Assembly (NCBI GenBank): GCA_963422465.1
Contig: OY730172.1
Location: 1,860,001-1,924,000, forward strand
Direction: 5' to 3'
DNA: 64,000 nt
Origin: Lichina pygmaea
Lineage: Eukaryota > Ascomycota > Lichinomycetes > Lichinales > Lichinaceae
The notes under the pieces are model-generated. The model ran no database searches. It was given only the letters and a program-made list of their open reading frames with translations, and had not been told where the DNA came from. A program made the position numbers and the translations under genes. Positions 44,261 through 56,580 of this stretch are shown piece by piece (position 1 is the stretch's first letter; each line of letters starts with the position of its first letter).

Positions 44261-46524
44261 ATGCCGGCCCCGTCGCAACCCGAGTCGTCGTCGCCTGCCT
44301 CGACGAGCAAGTCGCAGTGGGCCAAGACATTGATGTCTACGCGGACTGCCGAGGAACCAAAGGCATTGGGGATCAAGGACAGGCTCAGTCGATGGTGCGT
44401 GGGCGGGATCCAGCAGCTCAACTCTGGCTCCAGATGGATCTGACGTGGTCGTAGGATGGTCAACGAGGGCTACAAGCAACTGTGAGCGCTTACCTCACAA
44501 GCCGAGCTCGATGGTCCTTTCCTCTGTTGACAACCAAACCCAGATTCCTCGCGGTCTTCGTCCTGGTGCACATCATGCTCTTCGCCTTTGGCCTTGTCAA
44601 CTACTGGCTCAAGGTGGGCCCTCTCATGATTCTGGCTTCGAGCATCTGAAGCTGATCCGTTGGACTCCAAGGAAAACCTGGAGACAGCTCGAGCGACGTT
44701 TGGTTTCACGTTCGCGGTCGCCAAAGCGGCCGCTTTGGTGCTTCAGTTCGACGTTGCGCTCGTTCTCTTCCGTGAGTAGACCTGGTGAGGTTCTGTTGGT
44801 CCGTCCGGACGCTGATCTGGATGCCAAGCCGTCTGTCGAACGTTGATATCCTTGGCGAGACGGACGCCACTCAGCGGGGTCATTCCCTTTGGTGAGTTTC
44901 TTCCGCTAGGATGATTGACCGGTCAAGGGAGGCCTGCTAACCTGCAATGTCAGATGAGCACATTGCATTCCACAAGCGTACGAGATCCACAGTATCGTGG
45001 CCGACCTTGGCACCAGTGTTTCAACCAGATGCTGATCCCTTTTAGTGGTGGCATGGTCGATCTGCTTCTTCACGGCCGTCCACACTGTCGCGCACTGGAA
45101 CAACTTTGCCCAGTTGGCAGCAAAGAAGAAGCTCGGCTTCAAGGGCTTCTTGCGGGCCAACTTCGCCAGCGGTCCGGGATGGAGCGGCTACATCATGCTG
45201 GCGATCCTCGTGGCCATGGTGGTGACGGCCTTGGAGAAACCGCGGAAGAAGAACTATGAGCGGTTCTGGGCGACGCACCACCTGTTCATCGCCTTTTTCG
45301 TCTTCTGGTCCGTACATGGCGCCTTTTGCATGATCAAGCCCGACGCACCGCCGTTCTGCAACGAGGGCGACAGCTTCTGGAAGTTCTGGGTCTACGGCGC
45401 CGTCGTCTACCTCATCGAGCGGCTGCTGCGGGAGGTCCGTGGACGCCAGGTCACGTTCATCTCCAAGGTCATCCAGCATCCGAGCAAAGTGGTCGAGATT
45501 CAGATCAAGAAGGAGCACATCAAGACTCGCGCCGGACAGGTATGGTCCCCATCTCACGCACATCCGCTTGACATCCCGGCTGACCGATGCTCCCGCTCAC
45601 AGTACATCTTCCTCTGCTGCCCCGAAGTGTCCATGTGGCAGTACCATCCGTTCACGCTCACGAGCGCGCCCGAGGAGGACTACGTCTCGGTGCACGTGCG
45701 CTGCGTCGGGGATTTCACGCGATCGCTCGCCGACGCGCTCGGCTGCGACTTTGCCGGGCCCAAGGGGGACACGTCCAAGGTGGTCGGGGTCAACAGGATC
45801 GCGTCGGGCGATAACGTCGACCCGACGCTGCGCAGGGTGCTGCCGCGGCTGTACATCGACGGCCCGTTCGGCAGTGCGTCCGAGGACGTGTTCAAGTACG
45901 AGGTGGTGGCGCTGGTCGGGGCCGGCATCGGCGTGACGCCGTTTGCCTCGATCCTCAAGAGCATCTGGTACCGCATGAACTACCCCAAGAAGAAGACGCG
46001 CCTGCGCAAGGTGTACTTCTTCTGGGTCTGTCGCGACTTTGACTCGTTTGAGTGGTTCCGGTCCTTGCTCGCCGCCATCGAGGCGCAGGACATGGGCAAT
46101 CACATTGAGATTCACACCGTAGGTGGTGCTGCTCTTTCTTTTGGTCCACTACTCCAATCTCTCCAGTCAATTCTCCCATCCCCCCCCCTTCTTTTTACCC
46201 CTTCTCATCCAGGGGACACTTCATCTACTGACCCATCCCCTCCACCAGTACATCACCGCGTCGATCCGCGTCGACGACGCCGCCAACATCATGATCAACG
46301 ACTCGAGCTCGGACCGCGACGCCGTCACGGGCCTTCGCGCGCCCACCAACTTTGGCCGGCCCAACTGGGACGCCATCTTCAAGTACATCAAGAGCGTGCA
46401 CTCGCCGGGCCAGGGCGGTGTCTTCTTCTGCGGCCCGCCGCCGCTCGGGAACTTGCTCCAGCAACGATGTAACGCTTACTCCGACGCCGATTTCACGTTC
46501 GCCTGGGGCAAGGAGAATTTCTGA
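44261..46524 (+). CDS. noxA: NADPH oxidase NoxA (gp91phox-like)
   Basis: Predicted exons 44261-44394, 44455-44481, 44544-44613, 44672-44771, 44829-44891, 44954-44977, 45046-45539, 45603-46118 and 46249-46524; 567 residues. A membrane enzyme that moves electrons from NADPH through FAD and two haems to make superoxide, used in fungal differentiation signalling. The N-terminal half has the six-helix ferric-reductase core with haem His in VHTVAHWNNF and THHLFIAFFVFWSVHG. The C-terminal half has HPFTLTSAPEED for FAD (about residue 319), GAGIGVTPFAS (about 410) and FCGPPPLG (about 536) for NADPH, and ends GKENF. NEGYKQLF, SKVIQHPS and WKYEV-type blocks place it in the NoxA group. No EF-hands, as expected for NoxA. 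Exon 6 is only 24 nt. The first ATG has no conserved support, so the N-terminus could extend. Confidence 0.92.
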
Positions 46525-48265
46525 ACGGCGGGAACGGAGTTGGACTGGATGGACACTCTTCCTTCTTCTTTTTTTTTCTTCTTGTTCTTTTGAACGAACA
46601 GGTTTTTGGATTTGAAGATGAGGATGAAGATGAGAAAAGGGGATGTTTGAACTGTCATATCATGATGCTTCGGGTAGCATATAGAGACGGAAAATGTATT
46701 TGCTTCTACTTCTTCTCCTCCTTCTTCTTCTTCTTCTTCTTCTTCTTCAGGCAAAGAGACGTCCTTGCAAGCCCTCTTCTTCTGCCTTCTCACTTCATGC
46801 TTTTGCTCTTGTCCCTGCTCTTGTCTTCCCCCCACCAACCCAATTCTAACTACTCACTGTAGCGATGGACTATATGTATACGAATGTGAATCCATACCTA
46901 CGACAATACAGAGCTACAAGCACATCACTTCCAAGGAGTGCTACGTAAGCACCATCATCATCTCAATCACTCATTCACTCTTTCATCCGAACATGCGATC
47001 CGGCTAGGTGACCGCCGGCGTGGAAGTACAGTAAGACTTGGTAGGATCTTTTGTGTTGGCGTTGGCATTTGCTGTCCATTTGCTTCTTGTCATCTGCTAC
47101 TGTCTTTATCACTGCCATTGTCACTGTCGTTGTCGCTGTCATTGTCACTGTCATTGTCACTGTCATTGTCACCGTACAAGGTCGAGGTTGAATTTGGGGT
47201 TCGAGGTTCAAGCCCGAGTCGAGGAAGAGGACGACATCTTCATCGATCGTTGTTGCCGATGCGCTGACTACGGTGCGTGGGCGGACATCTTTAGTGTACC
47301 CCTCAGCTACGCAGTACCGTACCTTACGTACCGTAATCACTGAATGGCGCAATAAAGAGCCCGCCTTTTCCCTTCCTGAAGCCCTCCAGTAAGTTACTGC
47401 ACGTACGTACGATGACTGACTGGCTGGCCTCACTGACTGACGACGACAACGGCGCACACAGACGGTAACTGAAGGCCGACAACCGGTCGACAATGTAGAT
47501 TGGTCTGCCTAACTACAATCTAGGAGCGACGACAAAGATGGAGAAAAACTCTGCAGGCTGGTCACGTGCGCGCATACAATAAATTAGCTTGTTGGAGCTG
47601 GGAGGCAGGGAAGAGCCGTTATCAATTTCTTTAGGGAAAAAGCACTCGCTATATACACGAATTCAACCCCTGCTCAGTTCCCTATTCAGCCTCTATTCTG
47701 CAGCCCGCCGTGTCCTTCCCGAGATTGGACCTCGGCAGTGTTGAAATCCCAACATAGCTGTCACTCGGGGGGAGGCTGCTCCCTGCACCCCCTGCAGAAC
47801 CATTGACCCCGTAGAGCTATGACTAACCCCGTAGAGCTGTTATACACCACAGAGGGCTGCAACCCAACAGGGCCGTAACCACAAAGAGCTGTCACCGACC
47901 CAACGGCTGACCCACGGCACAGCTGTCGTCATTCGACGACCGAGTGGCGATATCTCCTTCGAAGAGAGATGTACAGTATTGCTATCATTGGTCTTGCAAA
48001 GTACTTGTCTACTCTCGCATAAACAATCGATCTAAAGGAGAGAGGCCATCGCACGATCTTGCTGGCAGAGATGAGGATCCAAAAGGTGGTGAATGGTGCT
48101 CACCTTTGCCATCTCTTTGGGCTTTCCGGGAACACAATCCGATCCGGAACCATATTCCGAGAGAATGATAGTCCAAGGGAGACAACGAGACCACGGACGA
48201 GAAGAACAGAGATGAGAGACCGAATTACAACAAAGAACCTACATCTTCACCCGGGAAGAAAAAGA
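46525..48265. other. Convergent spacer with simple repeats
   Basis: Between the 3' ends of noxA and the ZIP gene. Contains TTC repeats at about 46715-46750, a CACTGTCATTGT-type array at about 47113-47175, and GTAC-rich patches near 47300-47335 and 47400-47415. Several short frames here are products of these repeats. No gene supported. Confidence 0.5.
47108..47175. repeat. cactgtcattgt tandem repeat
   Basis: Roughly eleven hexamer units alternating tgtcac/tgtcatt forms. Confidence 0.8.
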
Positions 48266-49964
48266 TCAGGCCCATTTTCCCAAGACACCCATGATAACCA
48301 TGCCGCCTACGAGACCGGCCATGCCCACGCCCACCTTCAGCGGCTTGGCGTTCTTGAGGTAGCCGAAGATCCAGTCGCGCGCGAGCAAGTCGACCAAGCC
48401 GACCCAGACGAGGATGCCGGCCGAGATGGAATCGAGGGTGGCGAGGGCGATGATGGTCTCCCAGTCGTTGCCGTTGAACCGATGCAGCACGCCGAGACCG
48501 ATGGCCATGCCGATCGGCGTGATCAAGGTAAAGGCCCCGGCCAGTGTGAGCTTCGTGAGCCGGGTCGTCGACCGCGGCAGCGCCACGATGCGCGTTCCCA
48601 GCGCAAAGCCCTCGAACATCTGGTGGAAGATGATGACGACGAAGAGCGTGACAAAGAAGCTGTCCGCGGTGACGACCAGCACGATGCCGATCACTTGGGT
48701 CCAGTCAGCAGCAGCGTGGGTAATTGCGAGAAGAAAAAGCAGGAACAAAACTTGGACGCTTACAGATGGAATGGAAGAGGATTCCAGCCTCCATGATAGC
48801 CACGCTCCGTGTGTCATCGACCACGGAGCCCTCCTCCGCAACCACCGGATCCTCTGACGGCTTGGCCGAGCCGACGCCTGTGACAACGCTCGATTCCGGC
48901 GACGACGATGCTGCAGCGGCCTTCTTCGTCTGGGAATCCACGAGACGATGGGAGAAATACTCGACGAGAAAGGTCACAAAGACGCCCCCCATGGCCACGG
49001 CGCCAACGGTAGCCTCGTACTTCAGCTCGCCCGCACACCTGCTCTGGAAGAGCAGTTCGGCGTGCGTCATGAGCTGGCAGGATCGACGTCAGACCAGCAC
49101 CACTTACGACGAAGAAAGACCAGGAAGAGAAGGACGCTGCGTACATGGACATAGGCCGTGGCGACGACCACGCCGGTTCCAAACTGCCTGAAGGCGGTGA
49201 AAACATAACCGTCCAGGCGCACCCGGGTGAACTTCTTCGTCAGCATCGGCCCAAAAGAGCCGATGGCGCTGGTCACCATAACGACAAAGAGAGCGCCGAT
49301 GCGCAGTGGTATGTCATAGTCTCGCTTGACACGATCACACGAGCTATTGCGCTCTTGCGCCTGGTCGCCGGTAGGCACGCAGTGTCTGATAGTTGAACAT
49401 ACATCAGCCCCACATCCCTGGGATCACAAGACAGAGCGATACAAAAGACTCGTCCGGAAAGTCTGCTTACTCGACTCCGGCATGGAAATGGCAGTCCATC
49501 CCGCCGTTGGCCGCGGCGGTAGGCTCCTCATTGTGGTCGCCGCAATGTCTGTACAGGAACGGTCGAAGATCAGCCCAGCTCCAACACATCACTCGATCTC
49601 GCCTTTAGGAGCCCCATTCCACTCACTCGACTCCGGCATGGAAGTGGCATTCCGCGGCGCTCGGCGACGCCGTCGTCGATGCAGGTCCATCTGTCGCCCC
49701 GGTGGTAGCCGGCGCCGCCGTCACCGGGGATTCTTTACCGTCGGGCCCATCGCAGTACCTGTACGTCACCGCCATATGGTCAGCCGAGCTCGTCTAAGAT
49801 CGAAGCGGATCCGGACCGGGCGATCATCTCATCGGGGAAGCCACTCACTGGACGGTGCCGTGGTTGTGACAGTTGCTCTGACCCAGCACCAAGGGTGCCG
49901 ACACGACGAGAAGAAGCAGCAGTAGAAGCGGCGACGATGCGTGGAAGCGCGGTGTTCGGGCCAT
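48266..49964 (-). CDS. ZIP-family zinc/iron transporter with His-rich ectodomain
   Basis: Predicted minus-strand exons 49964-49849, 49758-49627, 49548-49471, 49385-49145, 49073-48764 and 48693-48266; 434 residues. The signal peptide (about 1-28) is followed by a luminal/extracellular part with NCHNH and two copies of CHFHAGVEHC (starting at residues 76 and 102), a likely metal-binding repeat. The membrane part has LRIGALFVVMVTSAIGSFGP, FGTGVVVATAYVHLM, EATVGAVAMGGVFVTFLVEY, a cytoplasmic variable loop, and the pore helix FHQMFEGFALGTR, which supplies the metal-coordinating His and Glu. It would import zinc or iron into the cytosol. Exons 1-3 all end in phase 2 and exons 2 and 3 end with the same motif, so the exon pair looks duplicated. 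Metal specificity unknown. Confidence 0.9.
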
Positions 49965-51086
49965 GGCAGCTCCTTCTGATCTACTGGTCATGCTTCAAGG
50001 GAGATTGTGTGACCTGTCGTTGGCCGATCTTATACAGGACTGCTATCTTGCTGACTCAGCGCAGCTACCCACCAAGGGTCCTCGGGCTCCCGTGCCCCTG
50101 TGCCCATGTACCCCCCACCTCCCGCCCCCCACCAACCGGGCTTCTCCTTATTCGACCTTTGCAAGTCATTTGATCATCGCATTGTTTTTGATGTTTTGAT
50201 TCTTGGGGCTCTACCAAGGGCAAATGTGGACGAAGTACTTCCGTACGGAGCGTATATCCGTACGGCTTAGAGCTACGTACCGTACGATACGTGCATACCG
50301 CGGCCTTAGTGGACTGGAGAGGGGTGGGGGCACGGGTCCTCACGGGATTCATGCTTGGTCAGAAGTATACGTACGTATGTAGATACTTAGTCTTCTTCGA
50401 CGGGCTGTCGACTACGGTCCGTATCTCCGGTGTACCCCACTTATGCAAAAACTTCCCCAAAGACACCCCCCGTTCCTGTGTAATACATACGGAGTACTTC
50501 CGTACTTACTCGTCGAATCTGGTCCGTCTTCTCCCTGTAAGATAAGCACACCCTTGTACTCTATTCCAACCAGTCACATCACTGCCAACCATCTGATTAC
50601 CCCCAACCACAACCCACCAACTAGTGCTCCCGCCGTCTGCCCCGGCTTGTACTTGTACACTTAGTAAGTTACTACCGGTACGTATCGTTCTGAGTACATT
50701 ACGTAGAGAACAGGCCTCTTGCCACTGATGTACAAGTGTACAGAGGCGTAACATGGTGGTACAGTACATTCCAGTAGGGCATTACATAAGCTACGGTACG
50801 TGCCTCCTGCACTTCAGTACGTACTCCTTGCTTCTCAATAGATACGAGTACTTACACTACGATGACAAGGCAAATTCAAGGCACTGGGCTCAAACCTGCT
50901 CTCTGTAGCGCAGGTGGCGTCGGGGTTGTGGCGTTTGGGGGTATTCCAGGAAGGGGGGTATTTTTGGGGAGGTTGTTGCATAGGGGGGGTATACCAGAGG
51001 GATTGTCCGTTCTCCGTATGGTTGTCGTCATTACGAGGTACTACTTCCGTAAAAAAGTTTGTCAGCTGGCTCTACGAAGGTACTCG

Positions 51087-51279
51087 TACGAGGTGTCTAG
51101 CGGATATAATGTTAAGTAGATACGCTTAGTAAGCTGAAAATTCTGCCGTAGAATCAAAAGACCCGTACGTAGTACGTACGAGTGCAAGCATCTACATGTC
51201 TCAAGAGTTTTGATGATGCGGCTCTACAATCGACTTTGGGTTGTATCTACTTAACAGTATATCCGCTAGACACCTCGTA
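51087..51279. repeat. Inverted repeat, 37-bp arms
   Basis: Arms 51087-51123 (tacgaggtgtctagcggata, then a-tgttaagtagatac) and 51243-51279 are reverse complements with about one mismatch; loop about 120 bp. Confidence 0.75.
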
Positions 51280-51390
51280 CGTAGCCATACGTATTTTAAG
51301 GGGACTACTACCAACGGATCTAAAGTCACGTGAAAGACACACTGTCATTGCACTTCAACAAGCGTAACTCTTGCGGACAATTAATGCGAT

Positions 51391-51858
51391 GCCCCTCTAT
51401 GCAACTTTTCGCTTACCATGCCCCCCTCGTTACAACCATGCACCCCTTGGCTAATGGTACGTACTGGGATACATGCACTGCACCCAACTGTGCCACTAAA
51501 ACCGAAGTACTTTTCAAAGTTGACCAGGATGTAAGTGTTATAACTCTGAGGCATCACACAGCACACGTTTCTCAGTCGCATTTTTTTCCTAGTCGCATCC
51601 AATGCCTAACTCTACACTTCTGTAGCCAGACCTTAATTTAGATATCATTCATAGCATTTTTGGGGGTGTGGAGACCCTCTCAGCTGTGGGGAGTCAAGTG
51701 GTCGGGGCATGGAAGGCTGACTTGTCAATAGTTCCGGAGTACTTATGCTCCCTAGGGATCTTCGCTAATCTTGAGGTGCCTAGATACGTACCACCAAGTG
51801 AGGGGGACACGGAAGTACGAAGGGGGGCATGGTAAGCAAAAAGTTGCATAGACGGGGG
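51391..51858. repeat. MITE-like inverted repeat, ~40-bp arms
   Basis: Arms 51391-51430 (cctctatgcaacttttcgct, then taccatgcccccctcgt) and 51817-51858 are reverse complements with a few mismatches, enclosing about 390 bp without an ORF. Size and structure fit a miniature inverted-repeat element, but no target duplication was found. Confidence 0.6.
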
Positions 51859-52094
51859 CTACGAGTGCGTACGTACGGCAAGGCTTCGACGGATTTGTCA
51901 GACCCTGTCACGTTATCAGATGACCGTCCGGCGCGCCTCGCGTTTCGTGCAGACAGACCGCCGCCGTACCTGTCAACAATTTCGGTGTCTTACATCGCCG
52001 ATCTTAAAAGTGAACCATCAATGCTTGGTTTGATGTGAGTCCACTGAAAGGCTACAAAGTAGATCAAGAGCTTCATTAACTGTGTCGACGGAGC

Positions 52095-53303
52095 ATGAGG
52101 GCGACAACTACCTACTCGCGGAAAACCAAACGACTGATGGAAACCCACTCCCCAGAAGCAAGTCCACCTAAAAGGCAACGGCGGCATCTAGACGACACAG
52201 CTACTCCCAGTTCGTCAACGGAGCGATGGGCCTCGAGTTCTCCTCATCCGACTACGCCTCGGCCTTTCTCACCGCCTCCTACACCGAGACCAGAACCACA
52301 CGATGCGAAATCGAACAGGATCGGACAATCTGCGGTTGCGCCTCCAGGGAGGAAGCTACGTATGGCTCGGCGCCGACTTCTGGTCGGGGGGCGGCGTCCT
52401 CTGGAAGATGTTGGCAACACAAACGATCTGAGACCGTCCAACAAGCCCCCCGCGGTGAGGAAACTCACGCAGCTACAGATCGACCTCGGAGGCGACACTC
52501 GCAAGACGTGCAACATGTGCGGCATGGAATACATCCCTTCTAATGCGGACGATTCCGCTCTGCACAAGTCCTTCCATGCCGGCAAGGTGCGAGGGATACA
52601 AGTCGGCAAGAATCTGGGTAGATTAGACGGATCGAGGGGGAGAAGAGGACTTGGCCGGGCAGGGCAGTGGAGCAACAGGATCGTGGACGATGCTGGGCAG
52701 ATAGCCATCGTCTGTCGGAGCAGCACGGCGGCCGAGAAGGAGAAGGCGACGATGGCATTGGAGATGGTCAATGCCGAGCTGGCTGCAGCCGACCTGGATG
52801 AGAAGAGCTTGTGGAGTCAAGTCTCTATTCCGGCCAAGTCTGCATCAGGACTACCATCCGCTACGGGTGCCAGTCCAGTATCTACTCCGCGCACGCCATC
52901 CGGCAGTACCGCCGACCGCTTCAGAGTGTATCTCTATGTCAGAAAGGAGCAGTGTGTGGGGCTCTGTCTGGCCGAGCGGATCACCAAGGCCTACGAGGTC
53001 GTGCAGGATCGAGCAACTCCCGGAGATAAACCCGTCAAGAATGTGTGGCGTAGCTCATCTGTCTCGGTGGGGGAGGTGGAGTATCCTGCGATTCTGGGCA
53101 TCTCGCGGATCTGGACCTCGGGGGCATGTCGAAGGCAGGGGATTGCGTCGCGGTTGCTCGAGACGGCTCGGCGCACCTTCATCTACGGCATCACGATACC
53201 CAGAGAGGCCATGGCCTTTTCGCAGCCGAGCGAAAGCGGCACGTATCTGGCGGAGCAATGGTTCGGTGGCCCCGAAGGATGGAAAGTCTACATTGAAGAC
53301 TGA
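52095..53303 (+). CDS. ECO1: Cohesin acetyltransferase Eco1/Ctf7
   Basis: A single-exon 402-residue protein. It acetylates the Smc3 head during S phase and so locks cohesin on sister chromatids. The disordered, basic and Pro/Ser-rich N-terminus (1-120) is followed by a PIP-like LTQLQIDLG segment (124-132) suited to PCNA binding. The C2H2 finger typical of the family is C139, C142, H157, H161 (KTCNMCGMEY, then HKSFH). The C-terminal acetyltransferase shows VGISRIWTSGACRRQGIASRLL, with the acetyl-CoA loop RRQGIA, and YGITIPREAMAFSQPSESG, the signature end of ESCO proteins, followed by LAEQWFG. The first ATG after upstream stops was used. Compact and intronless, unlike its neighbours. Confidence 0.93.
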   Translation: MRATTTYSRKTKRLMETHSPEASPPKRQRRHLDDTATPSSSTERWASSSPHPTTPRPFSPPPTPRPEPHDAKSNRIGQSAVAPPGRKLRMARRRLLVGGRRPLEDVGNTNDLRPSNKPPAVRKLTQLQIDLGGDTRKTCNMCGMEYIPSNADDSALHKSFHAGKVRGIQVGKNLGRLDGSRGRRGLGRAGQWSNRIVDDAGQIAIVCRSSTAAEKEKATMALEMVNAELAAADLDEKSLWSQVSIPAKSASGLPSATGASPVSTPRTPSGSTADRFRVYLYVRKEQCVGLCLAERITKAYEVVQDRATPGDKPVKNVWRSSSVSVGEVEYPAILGISRIWTSGACRRQGIASRLLETARRTFIYGITIPREAMAFSQPSESGTYLAEQWFGGPEGWKVYIED

Positions 53304-53721
53304 TGGTATCCTTTCGTACCATGATCATCAGATACCACGTTGTTATCGTCATGTTCAGGAACCGCCCAGTATAGAGATTTGAGAAGCCGACCTGCATCAG
53401 CGAAAGCAATCGATCAGTGGAGCATGCATCTTGCGTCACACGGCCGCGTCAGCACCGTGATGTTATGCGCTTCTCTCACCAAGCTACTGAAAAGTACGTA
53501 TGTACAGCACGCTGCTAAGTAAGTTACCGCCGTGACGCACGCTACGACGGCCATGCATCCCACTAAGATACCGGCAACACCGTCCTCTGACCCTGTTCCA
53601 TGGCACGCATGGCTCCAAGGACGCCCGCCAAGACATGTTTCGACTGAGCCGTTCGTGACCGGGATCCGGTCAACACAGGCTTCAGGTACCGGCTGACGGC
53701 TGATGCGCCCTCGAGCTTACC
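53304..53721. other. Spacer between ECO1 and next gene
   Basis: No gene seen; presumed terminator of ECO1 and promoter of the downstream gene. Confidence 0.4.
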
Positions 53722-55586
53722 ATGGCGAACCCGTTTCGTCGACCCTCGCTGGCGGCGATGCTTGGTCCAGAAGGTAGTGGGACGACGTCGGAGGACAACG
53801 ACAGGAGGGATTCGATGGCATGGGCTCGAGAAGGCGAGTACCTGGTGCTCATCTGGCCTCGTTGGGCTTGCCCTTCAGCTGACTGCCGATCGCAGACGTT
53901 GCACCCGGAATAGCACCAGGACACCCCAGTCCAACGGGTTCGGCTACCTCTCGCGACGCGAGATCGTCACCAGAAGCAACTGCGAGCGCAATGCAACACG
54001 AGCAGGAACCCCCGAGCACAAGACAACCTCCAAGCCCACATTCGGATGGTAGTGTCCCCGTCGATCCGTTCGGGTCGACCTCGGATCAGCGACATGGTTC
54101 TGACTCCAGCGAGGAGGAGCGCGACTCGGATGTGCAGCTACATCGGGCTTCGACGGAGCCAAGCGGACACGCCAGGGCTGGCTCATCGAACCCGTTTCGC
54201 ACATCCGCCACATCGCGGCGCAAGCATCACTCGATGATACCAGAAGCGTTGTCTACACCGAGGCCGAAAGATCTGACCCGAAGTAGGACCTCGCTCGACG
54301 TGGATGCCTTCCAGAGGCTCATCATGACCGGGACTGCCGATGGCACAAGCCCGGCACATGTCAGGCATGGGAAGACGCAGCCGGGCTTCTCTGCTGCGGC
54401 CTTGTCGGGGGACAACGGGAGCATCATCACGGACGCGTCGTCCATCTCGCGCCAGTCGATCTTTGAGTCGGTGCCCGAAGGACAACCTGACACACCGCGC
54501 ACGTCTCACGAGTTATCCGTTTCAGAGGACGAAAGGCGGCACGTGGGAGATGGCTCCGTGCAGGGCTCCGAATGTCAAAGACCCCGGCCGCCGGCACATC
54601 GCCACGGCAAGCCTGTCACGGTGCAGGCTTCCGAGGCAGGCAAGTCCGGGATCGCACGTGGGATCAGTTCATCCGCTCGGGTGGCGCGAGAGACCGCGGA
54701 GACGCGACCCAGCATGGTAGATGCAAGCGCACTCGAGACATTGACCGATCTAGACAAGCCTCTGCCATCGCCCCCGCTATCGATGCAGAAGGCGGTCATT
54801 TCCATGGATGATCACAGAGCGTTGATGTCGAAGGACATATCTTCTCCTCTATCTACATCTCCCTCTCGCAGAATACCACCGGAGCCTCCAATATCACGAC
54901 GTCGTAGCCAGCTGGCCACTCAGCGACCAAAGTCGAGGCATGACTTGAACGACGGGCAGCTGCGGAGCCCTGGTGGGACGCAGCCGGTCGAGGCAAGGCA
55001 GGAGCGCTCCCTCGCGATCGAGGTGCCTCCAAGCAAGAAGGCGCCTCGGCCGCCACCAGCTCGCCGACCCGGTCTGGACCGCGAACGCTCGCCGTCGACA
55101 GCCAGCTACGTCTCGATCGAGCAGCGAACGAGCCTGAATGTGTCCGCCCCAGAGGATACGATCGAGGACTCGTCGCTGCCCGCGTCAGACACCACCAGCT
55201 TTCCGTCTCTCGCACGAGCGTCGTCGAGCGCATCGCACGTCAAGCGACCGTCATCAGGCGCGCAGAGCAACACGACGCTGCGTTTGTCGACGATGGGACC
55301 GCCGCCACCGCCACCGCGAAGGAATCGCGGCTTCAGCCGAGGCAGCGTCGAGAGCACGACGTCCGTCACATCTCACCACCTGCAACGAGAGCACGCCGAA
55401 GACGCAAAAGGCAGCGCCGGCAGGGACATTGACACGATAACGTCGAGCCCATCCGATCCACCCATCCAGGTGGCTTTGCCCTTGACCGATGCCTCGAGCC
55501 TGTACGACGCCATGGCCGACCTCAACATTCTGCAGCAGGAGGTGGACGAGCTGTGCGGGAAGTTCGCACGACGCACGACTACCTGA
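53722..55586 (+). CDS. Disordered Ser/Pro-rich protein, unknown function
   Basis: A probable two-exon gene (53722-53773 and 53896-55586, 580 residues). The intron is inferred because the long frame is open upstream of its first internal ATG (53991) only back to a TGA beside CTGAC...GCAG; joining it to MANPFRRPSLAAMLGPE keeps the frame. If wrong, the protein starts at 53991 (531 residues). Almost all sequence is low-complexity: Ser/Arg/Pro-rich with candidate phosphorylation and SH3/WW-binding motifs (LPSPPLS, KAPRPPPARRPG, GPPPPPPRRN). The last 40 residues (YDAMADLNILQQEVDELCGKF) look like an amphipathic helix. This layout suits a scaffold in polarity or cell-cycle signalling, but I recognise no family and assign no function. 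Confidence 0.7.
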
Positions 55587-56182
55587 CCGGGCTGTTCACA
55601 GCAGACTGGATGTCTAGCGGGTTGACTCGGCATAGCTCGGCATAGCTCGGAATAGCTCGGAATAGCTCGGAATAGCTCGGTGGAAGCTGGGTATCAGCTC
55701 GGTCAAGACAGCCTGGTATTTTACGCCATGACATCTGTTTCGAACCAATGTAGGAGGAGAAGGGGGAGGGAAAACTCTTGACATATATACCCACGGGGGG
55801 GGGGGGGGGGGGGCGCGTTCATTCCATCTTCATCGCAGTAAAACGTACGAGGTACTGTAGTGTATGTATCGCAACAAAACTCTTGGAGCGATTCACACGC
55901 TTATATCGTAATTACTTTGCTGACCAACTCAATCTTCTCTTCTCTTCTCTTCTGTCCCCTCGCTCATAGACCACGCTTCTGGTCTCTCCGCCGTAGCCTT
56001 CCGACATTGGCGTCCAGCTTACCAGCTTTCCACGCCAAATTATACACTATATCCAAAAAAAAAACCTTACGTTGTACTTTCTGCCTGGAGCGAGAGGCCA
56101 GAGGAGCATCGGAGAAAGTTCTCCGATGCTCCTAAGTGAACGGAAAACAAAACCCGTTGTGGCAGGCGGCCGCGGAGGACGA

Positions 56183-56246
<64 letters not shown>

Positions 56247-56580
56247 GGAGAGAAGGATGTACAGTGGTACGAGGATACAGTACTGTAGAAGGCACGGGAG
56301 AGTATGATCAACAGTGCGTGAGAGGCCGTGGTCTGTATGAACGGGGACAGAACACACTTTTTTTGACGGTTAAGAGACATCGGGCGGCTGCCCAGATGGA
56401 ACTTGTAGGTACTGTAAGTAAGTAGCCCTATGATAACTGACTGTAAGCAGCGCATACCAGACTCTGTAGGTACCGTATGTCTGTATGTATCTCTCGTACG
56501 TTCGTACCTTGAAGCAGACACGAGGTTTGGAGGAGGGGAGGATAGGGGTGAGGGGTCACGGTCGACCGGTGGTCACGTAT
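55587..56580. repeat. 3' flank with simple repeats
   Basis: Contains six to seven copies of (gc/ga)atagctcgg at 55631-55681, a G-run of about 18 at 55794-55812, cttct repeats near 55928-55948, and a GA microsatellite at about 56183-56241. No gene supported; the frames here are low-complexity. Confidence 0.75.

Larger units (their letters stand above)
49965..52094. other. Long spacer with GTAC motifs and fold-back sequences
   Basis: No gene supported. 50220-50850 is dense in GTAC/CGTACG/TACGTA words. 51087-51858 contains two separate inverted repeats listed below. G-rich segments near 50935-51000 partly resemble the inverted-repeat arms. Confidence 0.5.
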
